From Paludibacteraceae bacterium (GTDB taxonomy: Bacteria; Bacteroidota; Bacteroidia; Bacteroidales; Paludibacteraceae), in the NCBI GenBank assembly GCA_024401435.1, contig JAKSLB010000003.1, positions 1 to 64,000 of the forward strand: a DNA stretch of 64,000 nt. The letters are read 5' to 3'. Both the position numbers and the translations under genes were made by a program. The stretch's first letter is position 1. Each line of letters opens with the position of its first letter. Below are positions 39,431 through 48,454 of the stretch, piece after piece. Under the pieces are notes generated by a model, which was given only the letters and a program-made list of their open reading frames with translations, did not search any database and was not told where the DNA came from.

Positions 39431-39462
39431 TTTGAATATCAAAAAATCTTTTACTATTTTTG
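39431..39462 (+). promoter_or_regulatory. Bacteroidales promoter of the HTCS gene
   Basis: TTTG (39431-39434), 20 bases, then TATTTTTG (39455-39462) fits the -33/-7 consensus, 24 bases before the ATG at 39487. Confidence 0.6.
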
Positions 39463-39486
39463 TAATGTTTCCTAGAACAAAAATGT

Positions 39487-42400
39487 ATGAAAAGGCTTCG
39501 ATTAATTGTCATATTGCTCATACTGTGTCTGTTACGCAGTTATTGCGAGACTCCTAGATTTTCCATCTATCAGTCTCAATCCTACGTACCATACAGCAAC
39601 ATCAATGATATGATTGAAGATTCCTACGGGTTAATGTGGATTGCGACAGAAAACGGTCTCATCAAATTTAATGGTTATGACTACGTTCAATACAGACAAA
39701 ACAAAGAAATAGACAATTCACTAGCCAACAACAACTGCCGTAAACTACTAGAAGACTCCCACAAAAAAATATGGATCGGCACAGATAATGGTATCGCCAT
39801 CTTTAACCCTGAGAAAACAGAGTTCTCAAGAATAAAACTTTCCAATCTGAAAAGCTACAACATAGTCGGAATAGCAGAAGATCCAGACGGCACTTTTTGG
39901 GCTTTGTCATTTCAAGAACTTATTCACATATCATCAGAAGGCATTCAAATCCAAACATTTTCCTATCCCAGCGCAATATGCATGAATCTGCATGGTGATA
40001 AAATTTGGCTGGGGTCACTTGAAAATGGATTACATTACTTCGACAAAAAAGACAACACCATTCATCCTTTCATATTTCAATCATTAAAGGACAAAAAAAA
40101 CGACATACACGTGCGTTGCGTACATCAAGCCTCTAATGGCGATTTGTACGTGGGCACAAGAGAGTCTGGACTTATCACCTACTCTTTTGTAACAGGAGAA
40201 GCTATCATTTACTCAACTTTCAACCACCCAGATATCTTTACGAGCGACTTCATTCTCAACATCTTCGAAGATTCCAATCACGACATTTGGATTGGCTCAG
40301 TCAATGGTCAACTGGTTAAATATGACACTCAAGACAAAAAATTCTCTGTACCCTACTTCAAATACCCTTCTGGTGTAAATCGGTTGACTATCGGTTGTAT
40401 CATGGAAGATAAGCAACATGATATATGGGCAGGTACTCACCACTACTGGATTTACCAATGCAACCAAAGCATCAATGCATTCGAACTATTTCAGCATAAC
40501 GACAAGGAAGGATCTCTTTCTCACAATGCCGTCACTTGCTTTTCCGACAATGACAAGTGCGTTTTAATCGGAACTGATGGTGGAGGTCTTAATATTTATG
40601 ACAAAAAGACTCAAAAATTCACTAACGATACACGTTTTGGTAAAATCATATTGGATATCAAACAAGATGTAGACACTAATCAATTCTGGATTTGCACATG
40701 GGCAAACAGTCAGATGGGACTTGTCCTCTACAACTCAGCCACAAATGATTATAAAAAACACCTATATAAAGCACACGATTCGACCACTATCACAAGTAAC
40801 CTGTTACGTTCTGTATTTGTAGACCCTCCCTATATTTGGATTTCCACAGATGGTGCTGGATTATGTCGCCTCAACACAAAAACAGGGGCAATAGACAATA
40901 GATACAACTGCAAAGAACCCATTTTCTCACGGAAAAACCCGCAATGGATCAACCATATCATGAAAGACCACAAAGGCAGATATTGGTTCTGTTCCAGTGA
41001 AGGTATCATACTATATGATCACGAAAAATGCATAAGACTTTCCATCAACCTCATCACAACAGAAAACATTCAAAACGAAGTGAAAATGTCCATTGAAGAT
41101 TATGCGGGCAACATTCTTTTCGTCACAGCCAACAATGGACTTATTCAATACAACGAATCGGACAGTACTTTCATCAATCTAAGCGGGCAATACAATCTTC
41201 CACTCAATCTAAGTTCATTTTGCGAAGACGAAGAAAGCAACCTATGGATTATTTCCACCGAAGAGATTATTCGATTAGACAGATCTACCAATAGCTGTCA
41301 TCACTTCAATCTTAAAAACGACTTAAACGGAAACCCATTTACTCCAAATGCGGTTTATCGATCTGGCAATGAACTATACGTTGGCTCCAACAACGGATTC
41401 TTCCGATTCGACATCAACGATTTAGACTACACTGAAACAATACCTCGCCTTTATTTAAATGATTTATTCATATGGGGCGAACGACAGAAAGTAAGCGAAG
41501 AGGGTGTTTTACATAAAGCACTCGCCTTTACAGATACATTAACACTCGACTACCGCGACAACTCCATTAGTATTGACTATTACGGAATCGACTATAAATA
41601 TGCTGACAAAATCACCTATTTCTATAAAATGGACGGATTTCAAGACGAATGGATTAGTACAGACAAAACACGTCAGGCTTATTTCACCAACCTATCCCCT
41701 GGCACATATACATTCCAAGTAAAAACAATCTGTATTGACACAAGCGAAGAGATTTTCACACAGCCTCTCACCATCATCATTCTACCGCCATGGTGGCAAA
41801 CCTGGTGGTTCAGAACAATTTGCGTGTTAACTATTGTCTTATTTTTCCATCTGTTCTATTATGGCCGCGTACGTGATCACAAAAAGAAACAAGCAGAATT
41901 GGAAAAATTGGTGGCAGAAAGGACAGAAGAACTTCGCCAGAAAAACCAAGAGATCCAAGAGCAGAAAGAGAACTTAGAGATTCAAAATAAACGATTGGAT
42001 GAATCGCTCGACACGAAAAACAAAATTCTCTCCGTCATCGCACATGATTTAAGAAATCCATTAACAGCAATTGTCGGAAATCTGTCACTCTTGAGCGAAA
42101 ACAACGAATGTGACAAAATCAAACAAGTATGCAAATCCGCCAAGAATCTGCAAACGCAAATGGAGAATCTATTGGACTGGGCACGCATACAGAACCAGAA
42201 CATTCTATATTCTCCAAAAGACACATTCTTGGATGCCCTTAGCAAAGAGTGCATCACGTTACTTCAAGGATTAATCGAGGAAAAGAATATTCAATTGTCT
42301 TTCCATAACGATTGTCAATGTTCCGCACATGTGGATCAACGAATGATTAGCACGGTTTGTAGAAACCTACTTAACAATGCAATCAAATTTACCAACGAGA

Positions 42401-43497
42401 ACGGTCACATCAACATCAGTCTTCATGAAGAAGGAGACCAAATCAACTGGAGTATACAAGACGATGGCGTGGGAATGACAGAAGAACAACGATTAAAGTT
42501 ATTCGACAAAAACACTACCACAACAACATTTGGAACCAAAAATGAAAAAGGTTCCGGATTAGGTCTTAAAATCTGTCAGGAATTTATCGCTTTCAATAAA
42601 GGACAATTCATCATCGAAAGTGAGAAAGGGAAAGGAACGACTATTTCCCTATTGTTGCCTAAAGGCACACAAACGCAAGATGTGAAAGAAGAGAATCATA
42701 CTATTATAGAAAGCGGCAATCTAACCAACTATGACAGCAAGAAAAACATTCTCATCGTGGATGATAATGCAGAAATCCTGAGTTTCGTTTGCGATTTGTT
42801 ACGACCTTACTATCATATTGATAGTGCAAACAACGGAGAAGATGCGTTACAAATAGCAAGGAAAGAGATTCCTGATTTGATTATTTCCGATATTGTCATG
42901 CCTAAAATGGATGGTCGAGAATTATGTCATTGTCTAAAAGATGATGTTTTAACCCAACACATACCTATCATCTTACTCACATCTGAAGACACTGTCGAAG
43001 ATCAGGTACAAGGGCTCAACATTGGAGCCGACGACTACATTACCAAGCCATTCAATGCCGAGATTCTCAAGGCAAAGATTGCAACTCTTTTAAAGAACAA
43101 AGAATTACAAAGGGAACATCTACGCACAAGAATTCTAAGAATGCCTGAAATGGAGATTCCAGAAAGCATAGATGATACGCTCCTTAGCAAAATCAACAAC
43201 ATCATCAAAGAGAATATTGGAGACAGCAATCTCACGGTAGAATTTTTAGCAAGTGAAACGGCATTGAGTCGTGTTCAATTATTCCGCAAAATGAAAGCAA
43301 TAACAGGATGTTCACCATCAGAATACATCAAAGCCATTCGATTGGAACACGCTGCCGAGATTTTATCTCAAAGCAAGCAAAGCATTGCTAACGTGGCCTA
43401 TATGGTCGGATTCTCAGATCCTAAATATTTCAGCAATTGCTTCTCCGAAAAATTTGGTGTCACTCCATCCCAATACGTTAAAGAGCAAAAGAATTAG
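39487..43497 (+). CDS. Hybrid two-component system regulator (HTCS)
   Basis: This 1336-aa one-protein two-component system spans the inner membrane. A signal peptide/anchor occupies residues 1-20. A periplasmic sensor of two seven-bladed propellers follows (repeats of the type GLMWIATENGLIKF, KIWIGTDNGIAIF, HDIWIGSVNGQLV), then a Y_Y_Y domain near 690-768 and a membrane helix about 773-794. The kinase part has the phospho-accepting His853 (IAHDLRNPLTAIVGN), N-box NLLNNAIKFT and G-boxes DDGVGM and GSGLGLKI. A receiver domain follows with Asp1135 (LIISDIVMPKMDG) and KPF, then a C-terminal AraC-type DNA-binding domain (SPSEYIKAIRLEHAAEIL, VAYMVGFSDPKYFSNCF). HTCS proteins usually sense oligosaccharides and activate adjacent polysaccharide-use loci. 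No susC/susD or glycosidase is in the window, so the target is unknown. Confidence 0.95.
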   Translation: MKRLRLIVILLILCLLRSYCETPRFSIYQSQSYVPYSNINDMIEDSYGLMWIATENGLIKFNGYDYVQYRQNKEIDNSLANNNCRKLLEDSHKKIWIGTDNGIAIFNPEKTEFSRIKLSNLKSYNIVGIAEDPDGTFWALSFQELIHISSEGIQIQTFSYPSAICMNLHGDKIWLGSLENGLHYFDKKDNTIHPFIFQSLKDKKNDIHVRCVHQASNGDLYVGTRESGLITYSFVTGEAIIYSTFNHPDIFTSDFILNIFEDSNHDIWIGSVNGQLVKYDTQDKKFSVPYFKYPSGVNRLTIGCIMEDKQHDIWAGTHHYWIYQCNQSINAFELFQHNDKEGSLSHNAVTCFSDNDKCVLIGTDGGGLNIYDKKTQKFTNDTRFGKIILDIKQDVDTNQFWICTWANSQMGLVLYNSATNDYKKHLYKAHDSTTITSNLLRSVFVDPPYIWISTDGAGLCRLNTKTGAIDNRYNCKEPIFSRKNPQWINHIMKDHKGRYWFCSSEGIILYDHEKCIRLSINLITTENIQNEVKMSIEDYAGNILFVTANNGLIQYNESDSTFINLSGQYNLPLNLSSFCEDEESNLWIISTEEIIRLDRSTNSCHHFNLKNDLNGNPFTPNAVYRSGNELYVGSNNGFFRFDINDLDYTETIPRLYLNDLFIWGERQKVSEEGVLHKALAFTDTLTLDYRDNSISIDYYGIDYKYADKITYFYKMDGFQDEWISTDKTRQAYFTNLSPGTYTFQVKTICIDTSEEIFTQPLTIIILPPWWQTWWFRTICVLTIVLFFHLFYYGRVRDHKKKQAELEKLVAERTEELRQKNQEIQEQKENLEIQNKRLDESLDTKNKILSVIAHDLRNPLTAIVGNLSLLSENNECDKIKQVCKSAKNLQTQMENLLDWARIQNQNILYSPKDTFLDALSKECITLLQGLIEEKNIQLSFHNDCQCSAHVDQRMISTVCRNLLNNAIKFTNENGHINISLHEEGDQINWSIQDDGVGMTEEQRLKLFDKNTTTTTFGTKNEKGSGLGLKICQEFIAFNKGQFIIESEKGKGTTISLLLPKGTQTQDVKEENHTIIESGNLTNYDSKKNILIVDDNAEILSFVCDLLRPYYHIDSANNGEDALQIARKEIPDLIISDIVMPKMDGRELCHCLKDDVLTQHIPIILLTSEDTVEDQVQGLNIGADDYITKPFNAEILKAKIATLLKNKELQREHLRTRILRMPEMEIPESIDDTLLSKINNIIKENIGDSNLTVEFLASETALSRVQLFRKMKAITGCSPSEYIKAIRLEHAAEILSQSKQSIANVAYMVGFSDPKYFSNCFSEKFGVTPSQYVKEQKN

Positions 43498-43582
43498 AGA
43501 AGAAGAGGCTAAAAAGCTGAGCAAGACCGACTACTTCCATCATATTTTTTGTGTTGAGACTATTCCTTTCCCAATATTTTTT

Positions 43583-43590
43583 TATTTTTG
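43583..43590 (+). promoter_or_regulatory. -7 element of the TonB-like gene
   Basis: TATTTTTG lies 24 bases before the ATG at 43615; a -33 box is not distinct. Confidence 0.4.
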
Positions 43591-43614
43591 CATTGAACCA
43601 TTTTTTATAAAACA

Positions 43615-44232
43615 ATGAAAGGAAAAGACACGTGTAAAATTTTAAAAGAGATAAGACAAAAAATTGCTCTTGATAATAACATTGCATTAATTACGAACGA
43701 ATGCACCTATAAAGGTGAGTGTAAAGGAACATGTCCTAAATGCGAAGCGGAAGTTCGCTATTTGGAGAAAGAATTAGAAAAGAGAAGACGTTTAGGCAAA
43801 CTCATCACTATAACAGGTTTTTCTCTTTGTGCATTGGGAAGTTCTTTAGCATCTTGTCAAGGTGAAGATGGAGATATAGAGGTGTTACCTTATTATTACA
43901 ATGAAAATTTATCAGCCGAAGAAAATGCAACTCGAGAAAATATATATAATAATATATTAATCTACTCAAGAGAGCACATCATTCCTATCGAAGACACCAC
44001 CATAACAACTATGGTATGCGTAGGATTCATCGTCACACCCGAAGGTGAAATAACCAACATCACCATCGACCAAGCTAAAGAAGAAATTAGCGAAAGTGTG
44101 TTTGGTACAATAGAGCAATATTTAAAAGAGATTCCGCAAGAATTATTGAAAGGTCTCGGACACGACTGCCAATATTACATAAGAGTAGCAAGAAACGTAG
44201 ACGGATCCACTTATACTGTTTGGGGATATTAA
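43615..44232 (+). CDS. TonB-like protein with Cys-rich N-terminal domain
   Basis: This 205-aa protein has an N-terminal cytoplasmic domain with four Cys (ECTYKGECKGTCPKCEAEV) and a Leu/Lys-rich helix. A membrane anchor around residues 62-78 follows (LITITGFSLCALGSSLASC). The C-terminal half (VGFIVTPEGEITNITI, IEQYLKEIPQ) resembles a TonB C-terminal fold. Proteins combining this Cys motif with a TonB domain are common in Bacteroidota and are annotated as energy transducers; the Cys cluster may bind metal. The LASC sequence resembles a lipobox, but its distance from the N-terminus makes lipidation unlikely. It is convergent with the sugar transferase gene. Confidence 0.65.
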   Translation: MKGKDTCKILKEIRQKIALDNNIALITNECTYKGECKGTCPKCEAEVRYLEKELEKRRRLGKLITITGFSLCALGSSLASCQGEDGDIEVLPYYYNENLSAEENATRENIYNNILIYSREHIIPIEDTTITTMVCVGFIVTPEGEITNITIDQAKEEISESVFGTIEQYLKEIPQELLKGLGHDCQYYIRVARNVDGSTYTVWGY

Positions 44233-44258
44233 TACAGACTATTACATACGAAATATCA

Positions 44259-44288
44259 AAAAGGGAATATATTCACTATATTCCCTTT
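44259..44288. terminator. Bidirectional terminator between convergent genes
   Basis: AAAGGGAATAT and ATATTCCCTTT form a stem with flanking A and T bases, overlapping the 3' end of the sugar transferase gene. Confidence 0.7.
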
Positions 44289-45709
44289 CCTGTCAATACA
44301 GTTTTAATCGTGTAAATTAGAATTTTTATGTCGACAATCATGGAGATATTCTCCAGATAGATGATATCATATTTTAGACGTTCTACCATTTTATCAACCG
44401 AATCAGCATAACCATACATCACCATTCCCCAAGAAGTAATTCCTGGACGTACCTTATGAATCACCTTAAAGTAAGGAACTTTTTCCGCAATCTGTTGCTC
44501 GTAATAGGGGCGTTCTGGACGTGGACCCACCAATGACATATCACCCTTTAAGACATTTACAAACTGAGGAATTTCATCAATTCTATATTTTCTCAACACA
44601 TGTCCAATCTTCGTAATTCGTTTGTCGTCTTTAGAAGACAACTGAGGAACGGAACCTTCAGAATTATGTTCCATTGTACGGAACTTATAAATATCAAAGG
44701 ATTTTCCCTTCCATCCGATACGTTCTTGTTTGTATATAACGGGACCTTCAGATGTGACTTTAACTAAAATGGAGACAATCAGCAAAAGTGGAGACAACAG
44801 CAACAGGGCTATGGAAGAGACAACAATATCCATCAAACGTTTGATGTTTTTTCCGCACTCTGACAAACGGACATCAAACAAATCCACCAATGGCGCACCA
44901 TAAATAGAGGTCATACGAACACCACCCGACAAAAAATCATATAAAGTAGGAATGATTTTCACATCCAAGTCCAAGCCCACCAAACGATTCACCACCTCAT
45001 AGAATTTATCTTTATCATCATCATCCATAGCAACAATCACCTCTTCAATATGATTAGTTTCCAGTAGCTGATTCAAATCCTGCATAGTTCCTAAAATCAT
45101 ATCCGAAGGGACACGGGGTTCCTCATCTGAAGTGGAGACAAATCCTTTGACGATTTCTCCCGACGACTGTTTTTGTGCCTGAAATTCCGCAAATAGATTC
45201 CTTGCTTTTTCACCATCGCCAATTATCAACGTATTAAATCCCCATATACGATGATGAATATTATAGGTGACAATCCGCGTCAAAGTGTAACGTCCCAAAT
45301 AAACCACCACAAAATAGATCAGGAAGAGAACGATAAACGAACGATAGTAGTCTGTATAATTCACGACAGGGTCATCCAACAGCAAGATAAAGAATAATCC
45401 CAACGAGCCCAAGAACACGCTAATAAGCGTTTGAACGAACTCCTCTAATCGAGATTTTTGCAAAGGCTGATTATAATAGCCAGAGATCCAAAAGACAAAC
45501 AACCAATAAAGAGGAATACCCAACAACAATTTTTCAAAGTTGTAGATAGGTGAAAAAAGTTGTATTTCCTGAATAAAAGTAGACTCTATCTTCAATCTAC
45601 GGAAGACAAAAAAGAGAGACCATGCCACCAACACAAGGATCAAATCCAAAATAATATATTTCAGACGCTGATTTTTTCTTTTATGTGACAAAGTTTCCAT
45701 AGGAATCAT
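44276..45709 (-). CDS. Undecaprenyl-phosphate sugar phosphotransferase (exopolysaccharide initiation)
   Basis: This 477-aa polyisoprenyl-phosphate hexose-1-phosphate transferase is of the WcaJ/WbaP/CpsE type. Four N-terminal helices (residues ~15-150) are followed by a CoA-binding-like, Rossmann-type domain (WGFNTLIIGDGEKARNLF). A further helix (IVVSSIALLLLSPLLLIVSI) and the catalytic bacterial sugar transferase domain come next (YKQERIGWKGKSFDIYKFRT, SLVGPRPERPYYEQQI, RPGITSWGMVMYGYAD). It would transfer sugar-1-phosphate to the lipid carrier to start capsule or exopolysaccharide repeat synthesis. No other glycan genes are adjacent. It follows the Sua5-family gene by 10 bases and is likely cotranscribed. 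Confidence 0.92.
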   Translation of the reverse strand: MIPMETLSHKRKNQRLKYIILDLILVLVAWSLFFVFRRLKIESTFIQEIQLFSPIYNFEKLLLGIPLYWLFVFWISGYYNQPLQKSRLEEFVQTLISVFLGSLGLFFILLLDDPVVNYTDYYRSFIVLFLIYFVVVYLGRYTLTRIVTYNIHHRIWGFNTLIIGDGEKARNLFAEFQAQKQSSGEIVKGFVSTSDEEPRVPSDMILGTMQDLNQLLETNHIEEVIVAMDDDDKDKFYEVVNRLVGLDLDVKIIPTLYDFLSGGVRMTSIYGAPLVDLFDVRLSECGKNIKRLMDIVVSSIALLLLSPLLLIVSILVKVTSEGPVIYKQERIGWKGKSFDIYKFRTMEHNSEGSVPQLSSKDDKRITKIGHVLRKYRIDEIPQFVNVLKGDMSLVGPRPERPYYEQQIAEKVPYFKVIHKVRPGITSWGMVMYGYADSVDKMVERLKYDIIYLENISMIVDIKILIYTIKTVLTGKGI

Positions 45710-45719
45710 TCACTAATTT

Positions 45720-46325
45720 TTATTCACGAATAATTGTGATTACTCCACCCTTTTCCAACTTGATAATAGAAGATGGTTTAGCCTTAGAAAGGTCATTTTG
45801 TCTATACTTAACGATGTAATCAACACCTTGTTTGATTTCTTCTGATATTTCAGAGAAATTTTGAGCGGAAGGTTGACCGCTAATATTAGCTGAAGTAGAA
45901 ACGATTGGCATTCTGAAAGCTTCGCACAAAGCTTTTGAGAAAGCTTCTTTCGTAATACGGATACCAACACTACCATCCTGTGCGATCAAGTTAGGAGCAA
46001 GATTTTTCGCTCCGGAATAAATGATTGTCAATGGTTTCTCTGCCACTTCAATCAAATTATAAGCCACTTCAGGCACTTCATCAACGATTCGATCCAATTT
46101 GGCTTCATGATCTGTCAGGACCAACATGGATTTACTATCAGGACGTTGTTTCAAAGCATAAATTTTCTTTACCGCTTCTTCATTCGTAGCATCGCAACCC
46201 AGGCCCCAAATTGTATCTGTTGGATATAAGATAATGCCTCCAGCTCGCATAACACGAACAGCCTCTTTTATGTCTTCTCTGAAATCACATTCAGAAAGAT
46301 TTTTTTCACTTTCCTTATTACTCAT
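45720..46325 (-). CDS. L-threonylcarbamoyladenylate synthase (Sua5/YciO/YrdC family)
   Basis: This 201-aa protein has the YrdC-like fold: GGIILYPTDTIWGLGCDATN (residues ~30-49), then KQRPDSKSMLVL, PLTIIYSG, SVGIRI, and PIVSTSANISGQPSAQN with the ATP-binding SANISG. The short form without a Sua5 C-terminal domain corresponds to TsaC. It makes threonylcarbamoyl-AMP for the t6A modification of ANN-decoding tRNAs. It leads a two-gene unit with the sugar transferase; the pairing has no evident biochemical meaning. Confidence 0.9.
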   Translation of the reverse strand: MSNKESEKNLSECDFREDIKEAVRVMRAGGIILYPTDTIWGLGCDATNEEAVKKIYALKQRPDSKSMLVLTDHEAKLDRIVDEVPEVAYNLIEVAEKPLTIIYSGAKNLAPNLIAQDGSVGIRITKEAFSKALCEAFRMPIVSTSANISGQPSAQNFSEISEEIKQGVDYIVKYRQNDLSKAKPSSIIKLEKGGVITIIRE

Positions 46326-46381
46326 AGTATTCTTTCCTTTGGAATGTTTTTAATACAAAATCTCACTCCGTTGATTTGATG

Positions 46382-46389
46382 CAAAGATA
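46382..46389 (-). promoter_or_regulatory. -7 element of the Sua5-family gene
   Basis: TATCTTTG lies 57 bases upstream of the ATG at 46325, at the edge of the repeat block. Confidence 0.45.
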
Positions 46390-46430
46390 TACGTTTTTTA
46401 ATTGCAAACCATAAGAACAACGGCATTATT

Positions 46431-46868
46431 GTATGGGCGAATCGCATTCGCCCCTCGACAAAATAACGCACCAACATGTACGGGCGAATCGCTTTCGCCC
46501 CTTTGATGAAATAACGCACCAACACGTACGGGCGAATCGCTTTCGCCCCTTCGATGCGCGAATCGCAATATAGGGCGAATGCAATTCGCCCATACGGCAC
46601 CGTCCTACGGAATTGAAAAGAGGATGAGAAATAATCAAGGGAATAGCATCAATCCATTCCTTCATTGACGTTTTTTGGGGAAATCCATGCATCTTACGGG
46701 CGAATCGCTTTCGCCCTTTGATGAAACGACGCACCAACATGTACGGGCGAATCGCTTTCGCCCCTTCGATGCGCGAATCGCAATATAGGGCGAATGCAAT
46801 TCGCCCATACGGCACCGTCCTACGGAATTGAAAAGAGGATGAGAAATAATCAAGGGAATAGCATAAAT
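46431..46868. repeat. Block of GGGCGAATCGC repeats, partly duplicated
   Basis: GGGCGAATCGCTTTCGCCC-type palindromes occur at least seven times. A unit of roughly 170-200 bases, from the palindrome through ACGGCACCGTCCTACGG and AATCAAGGGAATAGCAT, is present twice (about 46460-46645 and 46690-46869). The right copy is fused directly to a truncated immunity-like gene at the sequence AAGGGAATAGCAT, which in intact copies encodes YAIPL/F. The three overlapping minus-strand frames of 63-148 codons across this block are translations of the repeat and are not called. The repeats resemble the GGGCGTATGC element at 21367. Confidence 0.75.
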
Positions 46869-47072
46869 TCATCTGTTACATTGCCGTGATGTTAATTGAA
46901 ATTCCGGAGAGATTACACACAGAAAACCATGAATGGAACATAGCGGCAAACTGAACAAAAGAGCAGTAACTCCACATGCAGATATTGTAGAACCGTCTTT
47001 ATCTTCATGTCGACGATAAAACTTGTATACAATATAGTTCAACATTACGTAATAATCAAAAATTGTATTCAT
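46869..47072 (-). pseudogene. Truncated immunity-like membrane protein gene
   Basis: This 67-codon frame starts MNTIFDYYVMLNYIVYKFYR and stops at a TGA where intact relatives have TGG (CDRW). It appears identical to 51024-51227, including the same nonsense codon. After the stop the homologous sequence ends within a few codons and is replaced by the repeat block. It is a duplicated remnant at the end of the toxin/immunity array. Confidence 0.7.
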
Positions 47073-47087
47073 ATAAGAGAAGTGAAA

Positions 47088-47522
47088 TTATCCGAATTGA
47101 TAATACAATCCCTTTACTATTACAGGAATCAGAAATAACGCCACAGTAACCCAAATATATATCACTGTATTTCTATATCTTCTTTTAACCTTTTCGGTAT
47201 CTCTTTCTTTATCTATCTGTAGGAAAACATCTTTCCATTTTCCTTTATAGTATAAAAAAAAGTAGTTTGGTAAAAAAACAATGACATATGGCAAAATAAA
47301 ACACAAAATTCTATGTTTCAAAAACGTCGACGCTATTGGATACCCCATTAAATCTAACACTATTCCAACTGTCAAATAATTAAACCCAACCCATCCAGGA
47401 GCATATACCATACCACAGCCTTCAGGATCTGTTTCCCTTTTAAATTTCGAATAATACTTATAAAAGACGTAATTGAGCATAACCCAATAGTCAATTGCCC
47501 AATTTAAAAATTTCATTACCAT
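47088..47522 (-). CDS. Putative immunity membrane protein (tip-4 partner)
   Basis: This protein of about 144 aa has an N-terminal DYWVMLNYVFYKYY motif shared by all members of the array. Three or four hydrophobic helices follow (FNYLTVGIVLDLMG; ILPYVIVFLPNYFFLYY; YIWVTVALFLIPVIV). A soluble loop (WKDVFLQIDKERDTEKVKRR) is also conserved. It starts 2 bases after the stop of the RHS tip at 47525 (ATG 47522 preferred over TTG 47531). It is nearly identical to 49854-50288, which follows an identical tip. The strict pairing with a toxin-like tip is the reason for the immunity call; no known immunity family is recognised. Confidence 0.65.
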   Translation of the reverse strand: MVMKFLNWAIDYWVMLNYVFYKYYSKFKRETDPEGCGMVYAPGWVGFNYLTVGIVLDLMGYPIASTFLKHRILCFILPYVIVFLPNYFFLYYKGKWKDVFLQIDKERDTEKVKRRYRNTVIYIWVTVALFLIPVIVKGLYYQFG

Positions 47523-47524
47523 AA

Positions 47525-48427
47525 TTACCAAAATTTATTATCTGTTACTTCTAATATCATTTTACCCCCGAAATAAGCACCGGAAATAAGCCAACCGTAT
47601 GGTCCACAAAATCCGACCACTCCCATGATTAAATCAAGACCGCCTTCCCCATACAATTCTTTTTGTCTAGTAAGAAGTTCATACCCTGTCATGCCGATGC
47701 CAACCCAACCAGTAATTCTCCCTAATTTTCTAGTAACATTCCCCACCGTCTTCACAGCCTGAAATGTCGTATAAAAATTACCGACTGGCGTTGGGAAGCG
47801 GACTTCGGGCGATATCTTTGAAAAGCCTTCGATATAGTATCTTGTGGAGTAGCTCAGCGCATTGCTCACATACTGGTTGGCGGATGAGATCACAAAGGCA
47901 ACTCCGTTATTCGTGTTGGACAAGGCATTCCACGCAGTGCCTTCCACATACGAGGTGTTCACCTCGGAAGCCGACACCGTCGTGGCAACCGCCGGCTGAC
48001 TAAACACAATATCGGTCGCATAACTCTCTATATCGGTCAGACGGGTGCTGAGAGCTTCAAATGACTGATACATCTGGCTGGTACTCGCATAGTTTGAATA
48101 GTTCTCAAAGCCACTGAAGTTGGCGGTTATCGTAGGTTCTCCATTTTCACAGGAAAACACAGTGAAATAATAGTTATGTTCGTTACCTTCCGCCACATTG
48201 CCACCGCTTAATACCTGACCCGGGTCATATCCCAAAGAGGCGGCGTTCCAATATGCCATCTGGGCTTCGTTCCATGTGGCATACATGCCCGACGGATCCG
48301 CAAATTTCACGGGATTGTCCAGACAATAAAGATAACGATTGTAATTCAGCCAGTTTTCCGGTTCGGCGATCAACGGGTCGGGACTGAGGAAACTGCAGGT
48401 CGTCACATCGTATATTCGGGCATTCAT
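47525..48427 (-). CDS. Displaced RHS C-terminal cassette with toxin tip (tip 4)
   Basis: About 300 codons begin in the RHS core end (MNARIYDVTTCSFLSPDPLI ... NPVKFADPSG) and run to the hydrophobic tip ending GKMILEVTDNKFW. About 465 bases (47970-48435) appear identical to 53141-53606 in the full-length RHS gene. It has no secretion signal or upstream RHS repeats. It starts 28 bases after an immunity-like gene, and an upstream TTG at 48451 is an alternative start. The tip differs from that of the full-length gene and equals tip 2 at 50291-50773. It is probably a silent recombination donor; translation as a free protein is uncertain. Confidence 0.7.
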   Translation of the reverse strand: MNARIYDVTTCSFLSPDPLIAEPENWLNYNRYLYCLDNPVKFADPSGMYATWNEAQMAYWNAASLGYDPGQVLSGGNVAEGNEHNYYFTVFSCENGEPTITANFSGFENYSNYASTSQMYQSFEALSTRLTDIESYATDIVFSQPAVATTVSASEVNTSYVEGTAWNALSNTNNGVAFVISSANQYVSNALSYSTRYYIEGFSKISPEVRFPTPVGNFYTTFQAVKTVGNVTRKLGRITGWVGIGMTGYELLTRQKELYGEGGLDLIMGVVGFCGPYGWLISGAYFGGKMILEVTDNKFW

Positions 48428-48454
48428 ATTAATCAAACTTCTTACATTCAACCT

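Noticed and set aside
46431..46868. Repeat block as a CRISPR array
   Set aside because: Units are palindromic and irregular, spacing is not constant, there are no unique spacers, and no cas genes are near.
46322..46872. Three overlapping frames of 63-148 codons with repeated GRKRFAR-like text
   Set aside because: They are translations of the GGGCGAATCGC repeat block and show no independent coding sign.
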